Origin: Burkholderiaceae bacterium
Lineage (GTDB): Bacteria > Pseudomonadota > Gammaproteobacteria > Burkholderiales > Burkholderiaceae_D
Length of the DNA stretch: 64,000 nucleotides
Direction: 5' to 3'
Assembly: GCA_023653025.1 (NCBI GenBank)
Contig: JAMNXS010000005.1
Location: 1-64,000 of the forward strand
Position numbers and translations under genes: made by a program. The number at the start of each line of letters is the position of its first letter. Positions within the stretch are counted from its first letter, which is position 1. Below the pieces are notes generated by a model. The model was not told the DNA's origin, did no database searches, and saw only the letters and a program-made list of their open reading frames with translations. Positions 8,585 to 17,432 of this stretch are shown here, one piece after another.

Positions 8585-9344
8585 TCCAGATCATCGAGGC
8601 CATGCGTCCCGTCGCGCCGTCGCGCCTGAACGAATAAAAACTCTGCGGCTCGCCGGCCGTGCAGTGCGTGCCGCCGGCCACGTCGGCAACGCCGGCCCGG
8701 GCCAGCGCCCGCCGGGCCAGCGCCGGCAGATCGGCCAGGTATTTCCCGGGCCGCGACGGCAGCGGCCGGAAAGCGGCCACCGCCTCGTCGCCCAGACCGG
8801 CGAAGGCGCGCACGACCTCCTCGCCCACTTCGAATTCGCGCGGCCCGATGGCCGGCCCCAGCCAGCCCAGCACGCGGCCGGCACCGGCGTCGCGCATCGC
8901 GGCAACGGTCGCCTCCAGCACACCGGCGGCCAGCCCGCGCCATCCGGCGTGGGCCGCGCCCACCACCCGACCGTGCTCGTCGGCCAGCAGCACCGGCAGG
9001 CAATCGGCTGTCATGATCGCGCAGACCACGCCCGGCGTCGCGCTGACGCTGGCATCGGCTTCCGGCGGTACGGGCGCGCTGCCGGGCCGGTCGGCGTCGA
9101 TCACTCTCACGCCGTGTACTTGCCTGAGCCACACCGGCTCGGCCGGCAGCAGCGTCCGCAGGCGCGCGCGATTGGCCGCGACCGACTGCGGCGCATCGCC
9201 AACATGGGTGCCGAGGTTCAGCCCGCCACCACCCGCGGCATCGTCATAGGGCGCGGTGCTCACGCCGCCGCGGCGCGTGGTCGACAGGGCCGCGATAGTA
9301 GCCGGCAACTGCGGCCAGCACAGGTCGACCAGCGGCAGGGTCAT
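8577..9344 (-). CDS. pgeF: PgeF/YfiH-type laccase-domain protein (purine nucleoside phosphorylase / peptidoglycan editing factor)
   Basis: This family (formerly laccase or polyphenol oxidase domain) includes the E. coli peptidoglycan editing factor and LACC1-type purine nucleoside enzymes. The 255-residue protein has the hallmark metal ligands: LRQVHG, TADCLPVLL, and HAGWRGLAAGV, with GPAIGP and a final YSFRRDGATGR. The start ATG at 9344 overlaps the rluD stop by four bases, the common rluD-pgeF arrangement. It is therefore co-transcribed with rluD. The exact in vivo substrate cannot be read from the sequence. Confidence 0.92.
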   Translation of the reverse strand: MTLPLVDLCWPQLPATIAALSTTRRGGVSTAPYDDAAGGGGLNLGTHVGDAPQSVAANRARLRTLLPAEPVWLRQVHGVRVIDADRPGSAPVPPEADASVSATPGVVCAIMTADCLPVLLADEHGRVVGAAHAGWRGLAAGVLEATVAAMRDAGAGRVLGWLGPAIGPREFEVGEEVVRAFAGLGDEAVAAFRPLPSRPGKYLADLPALARRALARAGVADVAGGTHCTAGEPQSFYSFRRDGATGRMASMIWIK

Positions 9345-10411
9345 GGCCGGATGCCCGCCCTCTGTAGGAGTGCGTCGAAGTCCGCCGGCACGGGCGCCTG
9401 CCATTCGCAGGGCTCGCCGTCGGCCGGATGTGCCAAGGCCAGCCGCTCGGCATGCAGCGCCTGGCGCGGGAACAGGTGAGCCAGATGCTGCTTGCCGTAG
9501 ACGGCGTCGCCGACCAGCGGAAAACCGATTGACTGCAGATGAACGCGGATCTGGTGCGTGCGGCCGGTCTCGAGCCGGCAGCGCAGCAAGGCGACCGGCT
9601 TGCCGTCGAGCGTGCCGGAGGCGACCTTCTGGTAATGGGTGACGGCCGGCTTGGCCAGCGGCGACTTGCTGACGGCCATCTTCGTCCGCTCGCGCGGATG
9701 ACGCCCGATCGCCGCCTCGATGCGGCCGCTGGACACCGGCTGGCCCCAGACCAGCGCGAGATACTCGCGGCCCATGCTGCGGTCCTGCAACTGGCGTACG
9801 AGATCGGTCTGGGCGGTCAGCGTTCTGGCGACGACCAGCAGGCCGCTGGTGTCCTTGTCGAGGCGATGGACGATGCCCGCGCGCGGTACGCCGGCCAGGT
9901 GCGGCCAGCGGTGCAGCAGGCCATTGAGCAACGTGCCGCTCCAGTTGCCTGCCGCCGGATGCACGACCAGGCCCACCGGCTTGGCAATGACGATGATCTC
10001 GTCGTCCTCGTGCACGACATCGAGCGGCACCGGCTCGGGCGCGAACGCGTGATCGGAATCCGCGGGCCTTGGCTGGACGACGATGCGCTCGTCGCCGACC
10101 ATGGTCGCCCGCGCCTTCGCCGACTTGCCGTCGACGGTGACGAGACCGTCGTCGATCCATTGCTGCAAGCGCGCGCGCGAGAACTGCGGCAGCAGGGTCG
10201 AGAGCACCTTGTCGAGCCGCATGCCGCCGGACGCGGCGTCGAGGGTCAGCAGGATCGGCGACCAGTCGGGTGCATCGCTCGCACCGGACTCGGCATCGTC
10301 GATATCATCGACATCATCGACATCTTCGGCGTCGTCGCCATCATGGGGGGCGCCGAGCTCGATCGGCTGGGGGGCAAAAGGCTTGCTGTCTGGTTTCACT
10401 CGAGTTTCCAT
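9341..10411 (-). CDS. rluD: 23S rRNA pseudouridine synthase RluD
   Basis: RluD makes pseudouridines in helix 69 of 23S rRNA. The 356-residue protein has an S4-like RNA-binding domain (residues ~60-110: MRLDKVLSTLLPQFSRARLQ). The RluA-family catalytic motif GIVHRLDKDTSGLLVVA carries the nucleophilic Asp. The first ~50 residues are an unusual acidic extension with DD repeats (AEDVDDVDDIDDAE). It is divergent from bamD across a 44-base gap, a conserved betaproteobacterial arrangement, and is followed by pgeF. Confidence 0.95.
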   Translation of the reverse strand: METRVKPDSKPFAPQPIELGAPHDGDDAEDVDDVDDIDDAESGASDAPDWSPILLTLDAASGGMRLDKVLSTLLPQFSRARLQQWIDDGLVTVDGKSAKARATMVGDERIVVQPRPADSDHAFAPEPVPLDVVHEDDEIIVIAKPVGLVVHPAAGNWSGTLLNGLLHRWPHLAGVPRAGIVHRLDKDTSGLLVVARTLTAQTDLVRQLQDRSMGREYLALVWGQPVSSGRIEAAIGRHPRERTKMAVSKSPLAKPAVTHYQKVASGTLDGKPVALLRCRLETGRTHQIRVHLQSIGFPLVGDAVYGKQHLAHLFPRQALHAERLALAHPADGEPCEWQAPVPADFDALLQRAGIRP

Positions 10412-10421
10412 CGGCTATAAT
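10394..10421 (+). promoter_or_regulatory. Likely sigma70 promoter of bamD
   Basis: A perfect TATAAT lies at 10416-10421, with TTTCAC at 10394-10399 as a weak -35 (16-base spacing). The -10 is 35 bases before the bamD ATG. The promoter overlaps the start of the divergent rluD gene, so the two genes may influence each other. Confidence 0.5.
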
Positions 10422-10455
10422 CGCCGGCATACCGGATCCGCCCCTGACCTCCCTC

Positions 10456-11253
10456 ATGTTGAAGAATTCCCTGAAACTCGCGTTAATCGTGCTGGCCCTG
10501 TTGACGTCGGGCTGCGGCTCGCTCGGCGAGAAACCGGATGAGACCAAGGGCTGGTCCGCCGACAAATTATACGCCGAGGCCCTCGACGAACTGCAGCGCG
10601 GCGCGTACGACAAGTCGATCAAGATGTTCGAGAAGCTCGAATCGCGCTTCCCGTTCGGCCAGTACGCGCAGCAGGCGCAGATGCAGATCGCCTATGCGTA
10701 TTACAAGCAGAACGAGCAGGCGCAGTGCCTGGCCGCCATCGAGCGCTTCATCCGCCTGCATCCGAATCACCCGAACGTGGACTACATGTACTACCTGCGC
10801 GGGCTGGCCAACTTCAACGACAGAAAAGGCCTGTTCGATTTCGTCAGCGCGCAAGACCCGACCGAGCGCGACCCGAAGGCCGCGCGTGCCGCTTTCGACG
10901 CGTTCAAGCAACTGGTCGAGCGCTTCCCCGACAGCCGCTATGCGTCGGACGCGCAAGACCGTCTGAAGTACCTGGTAGAGGCCATGGCCCAGTACGAGGT
11001 TCACGTCGCGCGCTACTACTTCCGGCGCGGCGCCTATGTCGCGTCGCTGAACCGCGCGCAGAACGTCGTGCGCAACTACCCGGCTTCCGGCTCGGTGCGC
11101 AGCGCCCTGCGTCTGGAGATCCTCGCCTACGACGCGCTGGGCATGGAGCAGCTGCGCGACGACGCCAAGCGGGTCTACGAGCTCAACTACAAGGACGACG
11201 CGCTGGCGAAGGCTGCCGAGGCAGCCGGCAAACCGTGGTGGAAGGTCTGGTAA
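10456..11253 (+). CDS. bamD: Outer membrane assembly lipoprotein BamD (ComL)
   Basis: BamD is the essential lipoprotein of the BAM complex that inserts beta-barrel proteins into the outer membrane. The 265-residue protein starts with a type II signal peptide ending LLTSGC (lipidated Cys19). It continues with TPR units (SADKLYAEALDELQRGAYD, IAYAYYKQNEQAQCLAAIER) and the family signature HPNHPNVDYMYYLRGL. The ATG at 10456 gives the correct signal peptide; an upstream in-frame extension to 10270 is antisense to rluD and rejected. The tail KPWWKVW is typical. Confidence 0.95.
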   Translation: MLKNSLKLALIVLALLTSGCGSLGEKPDETKGWSADKLYAEALDELQRGAYDKSIKMFEKLESRFPFGQYAQQAQMQIAYAYYKQNEQAQCLAAIERFIRLHPNHPNVDYMYYLRGLANFNDRKGLFDFVSAQDPTERDPKAARAAFDAFKQLVERFPDSRYASDAQDRLKYLVEAMAQYEVHVARYYFRRGAYVASLNRAQNVVRNYPASGSVRSALRLEILAYDALGMEQLRDDAKRVYELNYKDDALAKAAEAAGKPWWKVW

Positions 11254-11279
11254 CCCGCCGGGTCCGCAGCGGGGTTGAC

Positions 11280-11366
11280 GGCGGGTTTCGCCATGCTCTA
11301 CCCGCCCTACGGTTCTGGTGAATCACAGTGATTGCGTAGGGCGGGTAGAGCGCAGCGAAACCCGCC
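11280..11366. repeat. REP-like palindromic intergenic repeat, copy B
   Basis: The arm GGCGGGTTTCGCC...CTACCCGCCCTAC (11280-11310) faces its near-perfect complement GTAGGGCGGGTAGAGCGCAG...CCCGCC (11336-11366) around a 25-base loop. It is the same element as at 2117-2190 but with better-matched arms. It lies between the bamD stop and the convergent yaaA stop, where the transcribed hairpin could also end transcription. Confidence 0.88.
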
Positions 11367-11374
11367 ACCCATCA

Positions 11375-12148
11375 TCAAACCATCCTGCGCCGAAACACCC
11401 ACGTCGCATCGTCCGACGCCTGCGCATCGAACGCATAGCCATCCGCATCGAAGGCCTTCAGTTTCTCCGGCCTCGTAATCTTGTGATCGATCGCATAGCG
11501 CGCCATCAGCCCGCGCGCGCGCTTTGCAAAGAATGAAATGATCTTGTAGCGGCCGCCCTTCCAATCCTCGAAGACCGGCGTGATCACAGGCGACTGCAGC
11601 AATGCCGGCCGAACCGACTTGAAATACTCTTCCGACGCAAGGTTCACCAGTGCCGGGGCTTTTGCGGCGGCCAGCGCCTCGTTCAGCGCCTGCGTGATGG
11701 CCTCGCCCCAGAAGGCGTACAGGTCCTTGCCGCGCGCGGTGGCCAGCCGGGTGCCCATCTCCAGCCGGTAGGCTTGCATCAGGTCCAGCGGGCGCAGCAG
11801 CCCGTACAGCCCGGACAGGATGCGCAGATGATCCTGTGCCCACGACAGCTGCTTCGCGCTGAGACTGCGGGCATCCAGGCCGTCGTAGACGTCGCCGTTG
11901 AAGGCCAGCACCGACGGCCGCGAGTTGTTCGTGCTGAACTTCTTCGACCAGCTGGCGAAGCGCCCGGCATTCAGCTGCGCCAGTGGATCGGATATTTTCA
12001 TCAGGCTGCCGATGGCCGCCGGCGGCATCGCACGCAGCACCGACACCAGCTCCGCGGAGCGGGGTATAAAATCCGGCACCGTGTGCTGCACGTCGGGAAT
12101 CGGGGACTCGTAGTCGAGGGTCTTGGCGGGCGAAAGTACGATCAGCAT
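11375..12148 (-). CDS. yaaA: YaaA, peroxide stress protein (DUF328)
   Basis: YaaA lowers intracellular free iron during peroxide stress in E. coli. The 257-residue protein carries the family start [16 protein letters not shown]. It also has [38 protein letters not shown] and the C-terminal [16 protein letters not shown] 12148 matches the family start exactly; longer frames to 12403 are antisense noise. The gene is convergent with bamD and divergent from the PIN-domain gene. Confidence 0.95.
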   Translation of the reverse strand: MLIVLSPAKTLDYESPIPDVQHTVPDFIPRSAELVSVLRAMPPAAIGSLMKISDPLAQLNAGRFASWSKKFSTNNSRPSVLAFNGDVYDGLDARSLSAKQLSWAQDHLRILSGLYGLLRPLDLMQAYRLEMGTRLATARGKDLYAFWGEAITQALNEALAAAKAPALVNLASEEYFKSVRPALLQSPVITPVFEDWKGGRYKIISFFAKRARGLMARYAIDHKITRPEKLKAFDADGYAFDAQASDDATWVFRRRMV

Positions 12149-12204
12149 CGGCGTCGGGGCGGTCCGGTGCCAAGGGCCGCCGAACCAGGAAAAATTTTTT
12201 TCGA

Positions 12205-12687
12205 ATGATACAGATTCTGCCCAAACGCATCGTCCTCGACACCAACGTCTGCCTCGACCTGTTCGTGTTCCGCGATCCGCGCTGGCAGCCGCTGCTGTCT
12301 GCCATGCGCGCGGGCGAGGTGCAGGGCGTGACCCGCAGCGACTGCCGCACCGAGTGGACGCTAGTGATCGCCTATGCGAAGCTGGGCCTCGATGCCGACG
12401 CACAGGCGGCGGCCACGGCCGAGTTCGATGCGCTGATACCGGCGCTGGCGTGGCCGGTGGCGCCGGACTTGCCCGCGCTGCCGGTCTGCCGCGACCCGGA
12501 CGATCAGAAGTTCCTCGAGCTGTCTGCCGCCAGCAGCGCCTCCTGCCTGATATCGAAGGACAAGGCGCTGCTGAAGCTGGCGGGGAAGATGCGCCGGCGC
12601 GGCGGCTTCGAGATCATGTCGCCGGACCAATGGATTGCCCGGCACGCGCGGCAGCCACTACCGGCTGCCGTGCAAACGGTACAATAA
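12205..12687 (+). CDS. PIN-domain protein (putative toxin component, orphan)
   Basis: This 160-residue PIN-fold protein is of the 'putative toxin component, PIN family' type, predicted to be a Mg-dependent RNase. Acidic active-site residues are visible in [13 protein letters not shown], in CRTEWT, in [12 protein letters not shown] and in LISKDKALL. No antitoxin-like gene flanks it: upstream is divergent yaaA and downstream an aminotransferase. It may therefore be a stand-alone RNase rather than half of a toxin-antitoxin pair. ATG 12205 follows an A/T-rich stretch without a strong ribosome site. Confidence 0.85.
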   Translation: MIQILPKRIVLDTNVCLDLFVFRDPRWQPLLSAMRAGEVQGVTRSDCRTEWTLVIAYAKLGLDADAQAAATAEFDALIPALAWPVAPDLPALPVCRDPDDQKFLELSAASSASCLISKDKALLKLAGKMRRRGGFEIMSPDQWIARHARQPLPAAVQTVQ

Positions 12688-12716
12688 AAGCATGCTTTTG
12701 CTTCGCCCCCTGCCCC

Positions 12717-13907
12717 ATGCTCGCTGAAAACGATGACGTCACCCGCCTTGCCCGGCTCGAACCGCTGGTATCGAAGCTGCCGCGGGTCGGCACGACCATC
12801 TTTTCGGTGATGTCGGCGCTGGCCGCCGAGACTGGCGCGGTGAATCTCGGCCAGGGATTTCCCGACTTCGATTGCGACCCGAAGCTGATCGATGCCGTCA
12901 GCGAGGCGATGCGCAACGGCTTGAACCAGTACGCAGCGATGGCGGGAGTACTGCCGCTGCGGCAGGCGATCGCCGACAAGGTTCGGGCCCAGTACGGCCA
13001 TGCCTACGATGTCGATGCCGAGATCACCGTCACCGCCGGCGCCACGCAGGGCATCCTGACGGCCATGCTGTGCGCAGTGCGGCAAGGCGACGAAGTGATC
13101 GTCATCGAGCCGGCCTACGACTGCTACGTGCCGGCCATCGAGCTTGCCGGCGGCAAGCCGGTGTTCGTGGCCATGATGCTGGGTGAGAACGGCTATGCGG
13201 TGCCGTGGGATGCCGTCGCTGCAGCCGTGACGCCGAGGACGCGGATGATCGTCGTGAACTCCCCGCACAACCCGACCGGCTCGGTGTTTTCACCGACCGA
13301 CCTGGCGGCGCTGTCGGACATCGTGCGCGGCACTCAGATCCTGATCCTGTCCGATGAAGTCTACGAGCACATGGTGTTCGACGACCTGCGGCACGAGTCG
13401 GTATGCCGCACCCCGGAGCTTGCCGAGCGGGCCTTCGTGGTCTCAAGCTTCGGCAAGACCTTGCATGTCACTGGCTGGAAGGTCGGCTACGTGGCCGCGC
13501 CGGCGAGGCTGTCGGCGGAATTCCGCCGCGTGCACCAGTTCACTGTCTTCGCGGTCAACGCCCCCATGCAGTACGGGCTCGCCGCCTACCTGCAAGATCC
13601 AACGCCCTGTCTCGACGTGGCCCCGTTCTACGCCCATAAGCGCGACCTGTTCCGCGACGGACTGGCCGGCACCCGCTTCCGGCTGCTGCCTGCGCGCGGC
13701 ACCTATTTCCAGTGCGCGGATTATCGCGCCATCTCCGATATGCCCGAGGCGGAGTTCAGCGGCTGGCTGACGACGGAATTCGGCGTGGCAGCGATCCCGG
13801 TCTCGGCCTTCTACGACACGCCACGCGAAACGGGCATCATCCGCTTCTGCTTCGCCAAGAAGGACCAGACGCTCAACACCGCCATCGAGCGCCTGTCGCG
13901 CCTCTGA
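12717..13907 (+). CDS. Class I/II PLP aminotransferase (methionine aminotransferase YbdL-like)
   Basis: The 396-residue fold-type I aminotransferase has GQGFPDFDCDP, NQYAAMAGV, VTAGATQGI, NSPHNPTGSVF and LSDEVYEHMVFD. The PLP lysine lies in SSFGKTLHVTGWKVGY. The start of the protein and the NLGQGFPDFD box resemble methionine/glutamine-keto-acid transaminases such as YbdL and kynurenine aminotransferases. Function is probably methionine salvage or keto-acid transamination. The ATG at 12717 lies 29 bases after the PIN gene; a TACAAT at 12680-12685 could be its own -10. Exact substrate is not readable. Confidence 0.88.
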   Translation: MLAENDDVTRLARLEPLVSKLPRVGTTIFSVMSALAAETGAVNLGQGFPDFDCDPKLIDAVSEAMRNGLNQYAAMAGVLPLRQAIADKVRAQYGHAYDVDAEITVTAGATQGILTAMLCAVRQGDEVIVIEPAYDCYVPAIELAGGKPVFVAMMLGENGYAVPWDAVAAAVTPRTRMIVVNSPHNPTGSVFSPTDLAALSDIVRGTQILILSDEVYEHMVFDDLRHESVCRTPELAERAFVVSSFGKTLHVTGWKVGYVAAPARLSAEFRRVHQFTVFAVNAPMQYGLAAYLQDPTPCLDVAPFYAHKRDLFRDGLAGTRFRLLPARGTYFQCADYRAISDMPEAEFSGWLTTEFGVAAIPVSAFYDTPRETGIIRFCFAKKDQTLNTAIERLSRL

Positions 13908-13936
13908 GCGCCCCGGAAAGAGCGGCTTTTGAAAAT

Positions 13937-13963
13937 AAAAACGGCCTCCGCGGAGGCCGTTTC
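13937..13963 (-). terminator. Terminator between aminotransferase and GST genes
   Basis: The 10-bp perfect palindrome ACGGCCTCCG/CGGAGGCCGT (13941-13960) is followed, on the minus strand, by a T-rich run (complement of GAAAATAAAA). It ends the GST transcript. A short TTT on the plus strand may let it work for the aminotransferase too. A near-identical stem occurs at 52442-52464. Confidence 0.8.
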
Positions 13964-13980
13964 GCATCGCCGAACCGCGT

Positions 13981-14646
13981 TCAGCCGGCGGCCTTGCGCT
14001 CGGCTCGCCACTTCTGCATCGCGATCGTGTTCTCCTTGCGGTCGGCGGCTACTCGCTGGACCGACGCACGCTCGCCGAGCAGTTTCAGGTAGTCCTTGAC
14101 CGGATACGCGGCCAGCACGTCCTCGCCGTAGATCGCCTTCGAGGCCATGCTCACCAGCGGCAGGTGGACGTAGGCGACGCAGTCGGCCAGCGTGAATTCC
14201 GCGCCGCCGACATGCGGCGAAAACTTCGCGAGGCGGCCGAATGCTTCGGCATTGCGCTTGAGCAGGCGCTGCGCTTTTTCCTTGGTCTCGTCGCTGACTT
14301 TCCCTCCGAAAAACGCCTCCGCGTACAGCTCGCGCGCGACCAGTTCGAGGTGCAGTTCGATGAACTGGATCAGTTCGCGCTGCTTGGCCGCGGCCAGCGG
14401 ATCCTTCGGCAGCAAGGGCTGCTGCGGGTACGCGGACTCGAGGTAATCGATGATCACCTGCGACTCGCACAGCGTCTGTCCGCTCGCCTCGATGAACGGG
14501 ATTTTCCCCAGCGGCGAACGCGCCGCCAGCTCGGGCGAACCGTCGAGCCACTGCAGTTTTTCTTCGAACGGTATGGCTTTTTCGAGCAGCACGAGCTTGA
14601 CCTTGTTGTAGTAATTGCTGGCCGAAAAACCGTGTAGCGTGATCAT
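13981..14646 (-). CDS. Glutathione S-transferase family protein
   Basis: The 221-residue GST has an N-terminal thioredoxin-like domain (MITLHGFSASNYYNKVKLVL, then SPLGKIPFIE with the cis-Pro, and ESQVIIDYLE). An all-helical C-terminal domain follows (GGAEFTLADCVAYVHLPLV). ATG 14646 was chosen for its AGGAG seven bases upstream; the frame extends to 14715 without a ribosome site. It likely conjugates or reduces small electrophiles with glutathione; the substrate is unknown. It stands alone and is divergent from the enoyl-CoA hydratase gene. Confidence 0.9.
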   Translation of the reverse strand: MITLHGFSASNYYNKVKLVLLEKAIPFEEKLQWLDGSPELAARSPLGKIPFIEASGQTLCESQVIIDYLESAYPQQPLLPKDPLAAAKQRELIQFIELHLELVARELYAEAFFGGKVSDETKEKAQRLLKRNAEAFGRLAKFSPHVGGAEFTLADCVAYVHLPLVSMASKAIYGEDVLAAYPVKDYLKLLGERASVQRVAADRKENTIAMQKWRAERKAAG

Positions 14647-14733
14647 GTCTTCTCCTCTGACGCTCAGTGGCGGGTGGTTTGCAAGCGTGTGCGCGCAGTC
14701 TATCATTCCGGTCATTACCAGACCGGAAATCCC

Positions 14734-15513
14734 ATGCCTGCCGAACTCCTCGCGTCGCGACGCGACCAGACGCTGATCCTCACGCTATCCAATCCCGGCG
14801 CAAGAAATGCCCTGCATCCGGACATCTATGCCGCCGGCGTCGAGGCGCTGGAGACGGCCGAGCGCGACCCCGAGGTGCGCGCCATCGTCCTGACCGGCGC
14901 CGGCGACGTCTTCTGCGCCGGAGGCAACCTGAACCGGCTGCTGGAAAACCGCGCGAAGGAGCGCACGGTGCAGGCCGATTCGATCGACCAGCTGCACGGC
15001 TGGATCGCCGCCATCCGCGATGGCAGCAAGCCGGTGATTGCGGCCGTCGAGGGTCCGGCCGCCGGCGCCGGGTTCTCGCTGGCGCTGGCCTGCGACCTGA
15101 TCGTCGCCGCGCAGTCGGCGAAGTTCGTGATGTCCTATGCCCGTGTCGGCCTGACGCCCGATGGCGGCGGCTCGTGGTTCCTGTCGCAGGCGCTGCCGCG
15201 CCAGCTGGCAACGGAGATAATTCTCGAGGGCCAGCCGGTGAGCGCGGCGCGGCTGCACGAGGCCGGCGTGGTCAACCGCATCGCGCCCGATGGCGGCGCA
15301 CTCGACGCCGCGCTGGCCTGGAGCGAGCGGCTGGCAGCCCTGTCGCCACAGGCGACCATGAACATCAAGGCCCTGCTGCGCGAGGCGCCATCCAACACGC
15401 TGGCCGCCCACTTCGACAGCGAGAAGCGCAGTTTCGTCGACAGCCTGCACCATCGCGACGGCCTCGAGGGCATCAGCGCCTTCCTCGAGAAGCGCGCACC
15501 CCGCTACAGCTGA
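14734..15513 (+). CDS. Enoyl-CoA hydratase/isomerase family protein (oxepin-CoA hydrolase, alternative type-like)
   Basis: The 259-residue crotonase-fold enzyme has the first oxyanion-hole motif FCAGGNLNRLLENR and the second in EGPAAGAGFSLALACDL. SYARVGLTPDGGGSWFL is the usual catalytic-region block. The overall start (LTLSNPGARNALHPDIY) and NLNRLLENR resemble proteins annotated as alternative-type oxepin-CoA hydrolase (PaaG-like) in Burkholderiales; that finer call is from memory of the family. It opens a plus-strand acyl-CoA gene run with a histidine phosphatase 22 bases downstream. It acts on CoA thioesters in the cytoplasm. Confidence 0.87.
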   Translation: MPAELLASRRDQTLILTLSNPGARNALHPDIYAAGVEALETAERDPEVRAIVLTGAGDVFCAGGNLNRLLENRAKERTVQADSIDQLHGWIAAIRDGSKPVIAAVEGPAAGAGFSLALACDLIVAAQSAKFVMSYARVGLTPDGGGSWFLSQALPRQLATEIILEGQPVSAARLHEAGVVNRIAPDGGALDAALAWSERLAALSPQATMNIKALLREAPSNTLAAHFDSEKRSFVDSLHHRDGLEGISAFLEKRAPRYS

Positions 15514-15535
15514 CCACCTCACGCGAGACCGCCCC

Positions 15536-16240
15536 ATGAGTTTCAATCCCCGCCGCCGGGTCTACCTGATGCGACATGGCAGCGTCACCTACTTCGACGC
15601 CGCCGGCAAGCCGGTGCTGCCGGAAATGGTGCCGCTCAACGAGCAGGGCCGGATGCAGGCGAGCGCCGCCGGCCGGGTGTTCGCCGACCACGGCGTGCGC
15701 TTCGACCGCGTGATCGTCTCGGGCCTGCCGCGCACGGTCGAGACCGCTGCCCGCGTGCTGGCCGAGACCGGGCAGCCGATCGCGCTCGAGGAGTGGCCGG
15801 ATCTGGTCGAGATCCGCGGCGGCAAGCTCGCCGCCATACCCGACGCCGAACTGAAGGAGGCTTTCACCGGCGCCTTCGAAGGCATCGCGCCCGAGCACAA
15901 GCGCTTCCTCGGCGGCGAGAGCATCGGCGAGCTGATGGACCGTATCCATCCCGCCGTCGATCGCCTGCGCGCCGATGCCGAATGGGATACGGTGCTGCTG
16001 GTGCTGCACGGGGGCGTGAACCGGGCGATCCTGTCGTACGCGCTTAGCGGCCAGCGACTGTTCATGGGCAACATTGCGCAAACCGCCGGCTGCATCAACG
16101 TGCTCGACGTCGGGCAGCATCCGGCCGACTGGGTGGTGCGCGTGGTGAACTATTCGCCGCCGTCGCTGCTGCAGGCCGAATCGCGGGGCACGACCATGGA
16201 GGCGCTGTTCCACCAGTACCGCCGGTCGCGCGGTATCTGA
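15536..16240 (+). CDS. Histidine phosphatase family protein
   Basis: The 234-residue phosphoglycerate-mutase-like phosphatase begins with the catalytic YLMRHGSVTYFD (RHG, phospho-His). It has the conserved SGLPRTVETA arginine region, a WPDLVEIRGGKL acidic loop, and the second His in LLVLHGGVNRAIL. It lies between the enoyl-CoA hydratase (22 bases) and the phosphotransferase (34 bases) in an apparent operon, the usual place for this subgroup near acyl-CoA dehydrogenases. Substrate is unknown. Confidence 0.9.
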   Translation: MSFNPRRRVYLMRHGSVTYFDAAGKPVLPEMVPLNEQGRMQASAAGRVFADHGVRFDRVIVSGLPRTVETAARVLAETGQPIALEEWPDLVEIRGGKLAAIPDAELKEAFTGAFEGIAPEHKRFLGGESIGELMDRIHPAVDRLRADAEWDTVLLVLHGGVNRAILSYALSGQRLFMGNIAQTAGCINVLDVGQHPADWVVRVVNYSPPSLLQAESRGTTMEALFHQYRRSRGI

Positions 16241-16274
16241 GCGCGCCCGGGAACCACAGGCACGGAGACACACG

Positions 16275-17342
16275 ATGTACGAAGAATTCGAAGGCACTAA
16301 ACCCGTGTCGGAACGGATGAAGGTCGATCTCGACGCGCTGGGCGCCTACCTGCGCACGCAGGTCGACGGCTTTGCCGGCGCGCTGCAGATCGCGCAGTTC
16401 AAGGGCGGCCAATCCAATCCCACGTTCAAGCTGACCGCCGGCGACCGGCATTACGTGCTGCGCACCAAGCCCGCGCCGGCCGCCAAACTGCTGCCGTCGG
16501 CGCATGCGATCGACCGCGAGTTCCGCGTAATGGATGCGCTGTCGAAGGCCGGCTTCCCGGCCGCGCGGCAGTACGCGCTGTGCCTCGACGAATCCGTGAT
16601 CGGCCGCGCGTTCTACCTGATGGAGTTCATCGACGGCCGCGTGCTGTGGGACCAGTCACTGTCCGGCATGACGCCGGTGCAGCGCGGCGCGATCTATGAC
16701 GAGATGAACCGCGTGATCGCGCAACTGCACAGCCTCGACTATCGGGCGCTGGGGCTCGAGAGCTTCGGCAAGCCGGGCAACTATTTCGCGCGCCAGATCG
16801 ACCGCTGGACCAAGCAGTACAAGGCGGCCGAAACCGAGCACATTCCGGCGATGGAGTCGCTGATCGACTGGCTGCCGAAGCACATCCCCGACGGCGAGAT
16901 CACGACCATCGTGCATGGCGACTTCCGGCTCGACAACCTGATCTTCCACCCGACCGAGCCGCGCATCCTTGCCGTGCTCGACTGGGAACTGTCGACGCTG
17001 GGCCACCCGCTGGCGGATTTTTCGTACCACTGCATGAGCTGGCACATCGCGCCCGGCCTGTTCCGCGGCATCGGCGGGCTGGACCTTGCCGCGCTCGGCA
17101 TTCCGTCGGAAGACGAGTACGTCGCCCGCTACAGCGAACGCACCGGCATCGCGATCGACAAGCAGGACTTCCGCTTCTACCTCGCCTACAACATGTTCCG
17201 CATGGCCGGCATCCTGCAGGGCATCATGAAGCGCTATCAGGACGGCACGGCATCCAGCGAACAGGCACTGCGCAACGGCCAGGCGGCGCGGCCGATGGCC
17301 GAGATGGGCTGGGGCTATGCCTCCGGCGAGAAGCACCTGTAG
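16275..17342 (+). CDS. Phosphotransferase family protein (ACAD10/11-type APH kinase)
   Basis: The 355-residue aminoglycoside-phosphotransferase-fold kinase has the Brenner motif HGDFRLDNLIF and the metal-binding AVLDWELSTLGHPLADFSYH. The N-lobe contains FKGGQSNPTFKLT and YVLRTKP. In this family the bacterial kinase sits beside an acyl-CoA dehydrogenase and corresponds to the kinase half of eukaryotic ACAD10/ACAD11, which phosphorylates 4-hydroxyacyl-CoAs. The adjacent dehydrogenase gene supports that role. It is not an antibiotic-resistance gene. Confidence 0.9.
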   Translation: MYEEFEGTKPVSERMKVDLDALGAYLRTQVDGFAGALQIAQFKGGQSNPTFKLTAGDRHYVLRTKPAPAAKLLPSAHAIDREFRVMDALSKAGFPAARQYALCLDESVIGRAFYLMEFIDGRVLWDQSLSGMTPVQRGAIYDEMNRVIAQLHSLDYRALGLESFGKPGNYFARQIDRWTKQYKAAETEHIPAMESLIDWLPKHIPDGEITTIVHGDFRLDNLIFHPTEPRILAVLDWELSTLGHPLADFSYHCMSWHIAPGLFRGIGGLDLAALGIPSEDEYVARYSERTGIAIDKQDFRFYLAYNMFRMAGILQGIMKRYQDGTASSEQALRNGQAARPMAEMGWGYASGEKHL

Positions 17343-17432
17343 AAAAGCGCTTGCAGAGAAGCGCCTGCCACCGACGAACACCGACGAGACACCGGCATCA
17401 CCAACAATAGCGACACCCACCAGGAGACGACG

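Noticed and set aside
8577-10160. A 527-residue minus-strand frame spanning pgeF and most of rluD
   Set aside because: Only its last ~255 residues are PgeF; the upstream part is an out-of-frame shadow of rluD, with Arg/Gly-rich composition and no domain.
16275-17342. Aminoglycoside-resistance kinase
   Set aside because: The fold is shared, but the gene context with an acyl-CoA dehydrogenase and the ACAD10/11-type sequence point to acyl-CoA metabolism.
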